From NCBI GenBank assembly GCA_036725605.1, contig DAIMDW010000078.1, positions 1-5,722 of the forward strand: DNA of 5,722 bases, in the 5' to 3' direction. The notes under the pieces are model-generated. The model saw only the letters and a program-made list of their open reading frames with translations, was not told where the DNA came from and ran no database searches. Source of the stretch: CALBTQ01 sp036725605. Lineage in GTDB: Bacteria; Lernaellota; Lernaellaia; Lernaellales; Lernaellaceae. Positions within the stretch are counted from its first letter, which is position 1. Every line of letters starts with the position of its first letter. The translations under genes were made by a program, and so were the position numbers. Positions 4,921-5,722 of the stretch are shown one piece after another.

Positions 4921-5722
4921 GCAGGAAATCAAATGCCTCATCGAGAAGCTGGCTCCGGACCTGCGGCCGCACATGCGCCTGTCCCTTTCGGGCGTGGTGG
5001 CCAAGGTTCACGAGGACGACTACCGCGTGGACGTGGAGATTCCCGGCGACAACGACGAGGTGCTCGCGCTGCCCTTCATCCCCGTGAAGTCGCCGATGGC
5101 GATGGACGGCTGGGGCATCTTCGCGCTCCCCGAAGTGGACAGCGAAGTCTCGGTCGCCTTTTGGGGCGGCGATCCCACGAACCCCTTTGTCGACGGCGCG
5201 GTGCTGATCAACAACCGGACGCCGGTCGGGGCCAAGGTCGGCATGATTGTCATTACTGACCGCGTGGGCCAGTGCATCAAGCTCAAGCCGCAGACCGGCG
5301 AGATCATCGTCAATGGCTACAACCTCAAGACCACAGTCACCGGCTCGGAGGCGCGGTCGGTCGATGGGTCGCTGAATGAAATCGTCGGTGAGAACCACGT
5401 CGCCACGGTCGGCCGAAAAGCGACGCAGACGGTCAAAGGCAAGTCGCTGCGTGTCCTGGAAAAAGGCGAAACGGCGGTCCACGGCGTGCTCGACGACGCG
5501 GCCACCTTTGACGATCCCGAGGACGAGAACTACCTGAAGCTCAAATCCGCCGCGACCAAGGCCGAGGTCATGGGCAACCACGTCCAGCGGATTGAAGGCG
5601 GGCAGACGGTGGATGTCGAGGGGCTGCAAAGCGTGACCGTCGGCTCCGATCGCAAGACAAAGGTGCTGGGCGCGGACTTCGAGGCCGTGGCCAAATCCAA
5701 GCAGGTTCTGGTCGGCGGCAAC
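4910..5722 (+). CDS. Baseplate central spike protein (gpV/gp5-like, OB-fold plus octad beta-helix), truncated by right window edge
   Basis: The frame opens at the ATG at 4910 and stays open for 271 codons to the window end. Residues 1-22 are a charged helix (MSLEQEIKCLIEKL). Residues 26-100 have the features of the gpV/gp5/VgrG OB-fold: LSGVVAKVHEDDYRVDVEIPG, a WGIFALPEVDSEV stretch (68-80), VAFWGGDPTNPFVDGAV (82-98) and LINN. Here 'GDP..PfV.GAv' is the family's closing motif. From V143 the chain is built of octapeptides beginning V-x-G, as in the triple-stranded beta-helix needle of T4 gp5: starts at 143, 151, 159, 167, 175 and 183, then 220, 228, 236, 244, 252, 260 and 268. Between the blocks is an acidic 29-residue stretch (191-219). 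The trimeric spike sits under the hub and pierces the outer membrane. No lysozyme domain is seen in the part present. The C-terminal tip lies beyond the window. Confidence 0.85.
   Translation, partial: MSLEQEIKCLIEKLAPDLRPHMRLSLSGVVAKVHEDDYRVDVEIPGDNDEVLALPFIPVKSPMAMDGWGIFALPEVDSEVSVAFWGGDPTNPFVDGAVLINNRTPVGAKVGMIVITDRVGQCIKLKPQTGEIIVNGYNLKTTVTGSEARSVDGSLNEIVGENHVATVGRKATQTVKGKSLRVLEKGETAVHGVLDDAATFDDPEDENYLKLKSAATKAEVMGNHVQRIEGGQTVDVEGLQSVTVGSDRKTKVLGADFEAVAKSKQVLVGGN
5336..5479 (+). repeat. First block of octapeptide (24-nt) repeats in the spike
   Basis: Six consecutive 8-residue units fill residues 143-190: VTGSEARS, VDGSLNEI, VGENHVAT, VGRKATQT, VKGKSLRV, LEKGETAV. The first position is Val in five of six. 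Gly falls at position 2 or 3 in the first five units and at position 4 in the last. The periodicity is in the protein; the DNA units are not alike. Confidence 0.75.
5567..5722 (+). repeat. Second block of octapeptide (24-nt) repeats in the spike, running off the edge
   Basis: Units at residues 220-267 are VMGNHVQR, IEGGQTVD, VEGLQSVT, VGSDRKTK, VLGADFEA and VAKSKQVL, and a seventh begins VGGN at the window end. The register differs from the first block because the intervening 29 residues are not a multiple of eight. Confidence 0.75.

Noticed and set aside
4868..5629. Antisense reading frame of 253 residues
   Set aside because: It overlaps the spike gene, whose plus-strand product has OB-fold and octad motifs; the antisense product is Asp/Val/Arg/His-rich without domains.

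Overview
The window is a tightly packed, single-strand (+) tail module of a contractile-tailed (myovirus-type) phage, a prophage, or a phage-derived tail particle. It is GC-rich. Genes abut or overlap throughout and no intergenic gap reaches 60 bases. The host cannot be named from this stretch. The base composition and the style of the tail proteins would suit a GC-rich Gram-negative such as a deltaproteobacterium, but that is a guess. No integrase, capsid, lysis, toxin or host gene is present, so phage, prophage and tailocin cannot be separated.

Layout, left to right: (1) the C-terminal part of a tail structural protein, probably the tail tube, cut by the left edge (to 317); (2) a tail assembly chaperone (326-649) whose last codons carry a canonical A AAA AAC slippery heptamer (637-643), with a GC-rich stem 9 nt downstream. 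A -1 frameshift there yields a 176-residue G-T-type fusion ending at 855; (3) an unrecognised 56-residue helical protein (859-1029); (4) the tape measure protein, 806 residues (1033-3453); (5) a tail-tip/baseplate adaptor of the gpU/XkdP kind with a long Gly/Ser-rich C-terminal tail (3443-4135); (6) a compact baseplate hub, gpD/gp27-like (4132-4920); (7) the start of the central spike, gpV/gp5-like, with an OB-fold region followed by gp5-type octapeptide repeats, running off the right edge (4910-5722). The spike frame has no stop before the window ends and the 56-residue gene is short, so both are easily missed.

Together the genes build the inner tail. The chaperone and its frameshifted form are expected to coat the tape measure protein, which sets the length of the tube. 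The adaptor links the tube or tape measure to the hub, and the hub carries the membrane-piercing spike. Gene order (tube, chaperone with -1 frameshift, tape measure, U/XkdP-like, D, V) follows the usual myovirus/PBSX/P2 order. Three of the first Shine-Dalgarno sequences are fused to the preceding stop codon, and the last three junctions are 11-, 4- and 11-base overlaps, which points to translation-coupled expression from one upstream late promoter outside the window. I saw no promoter, terminator, tRNA, insertion sequence or CRISPR array. The most notable signals are the complete frameshift cassette, the interrupted octad repeat of the spike, the Gly/Ser tail of the adaptor and the small unknown gene.
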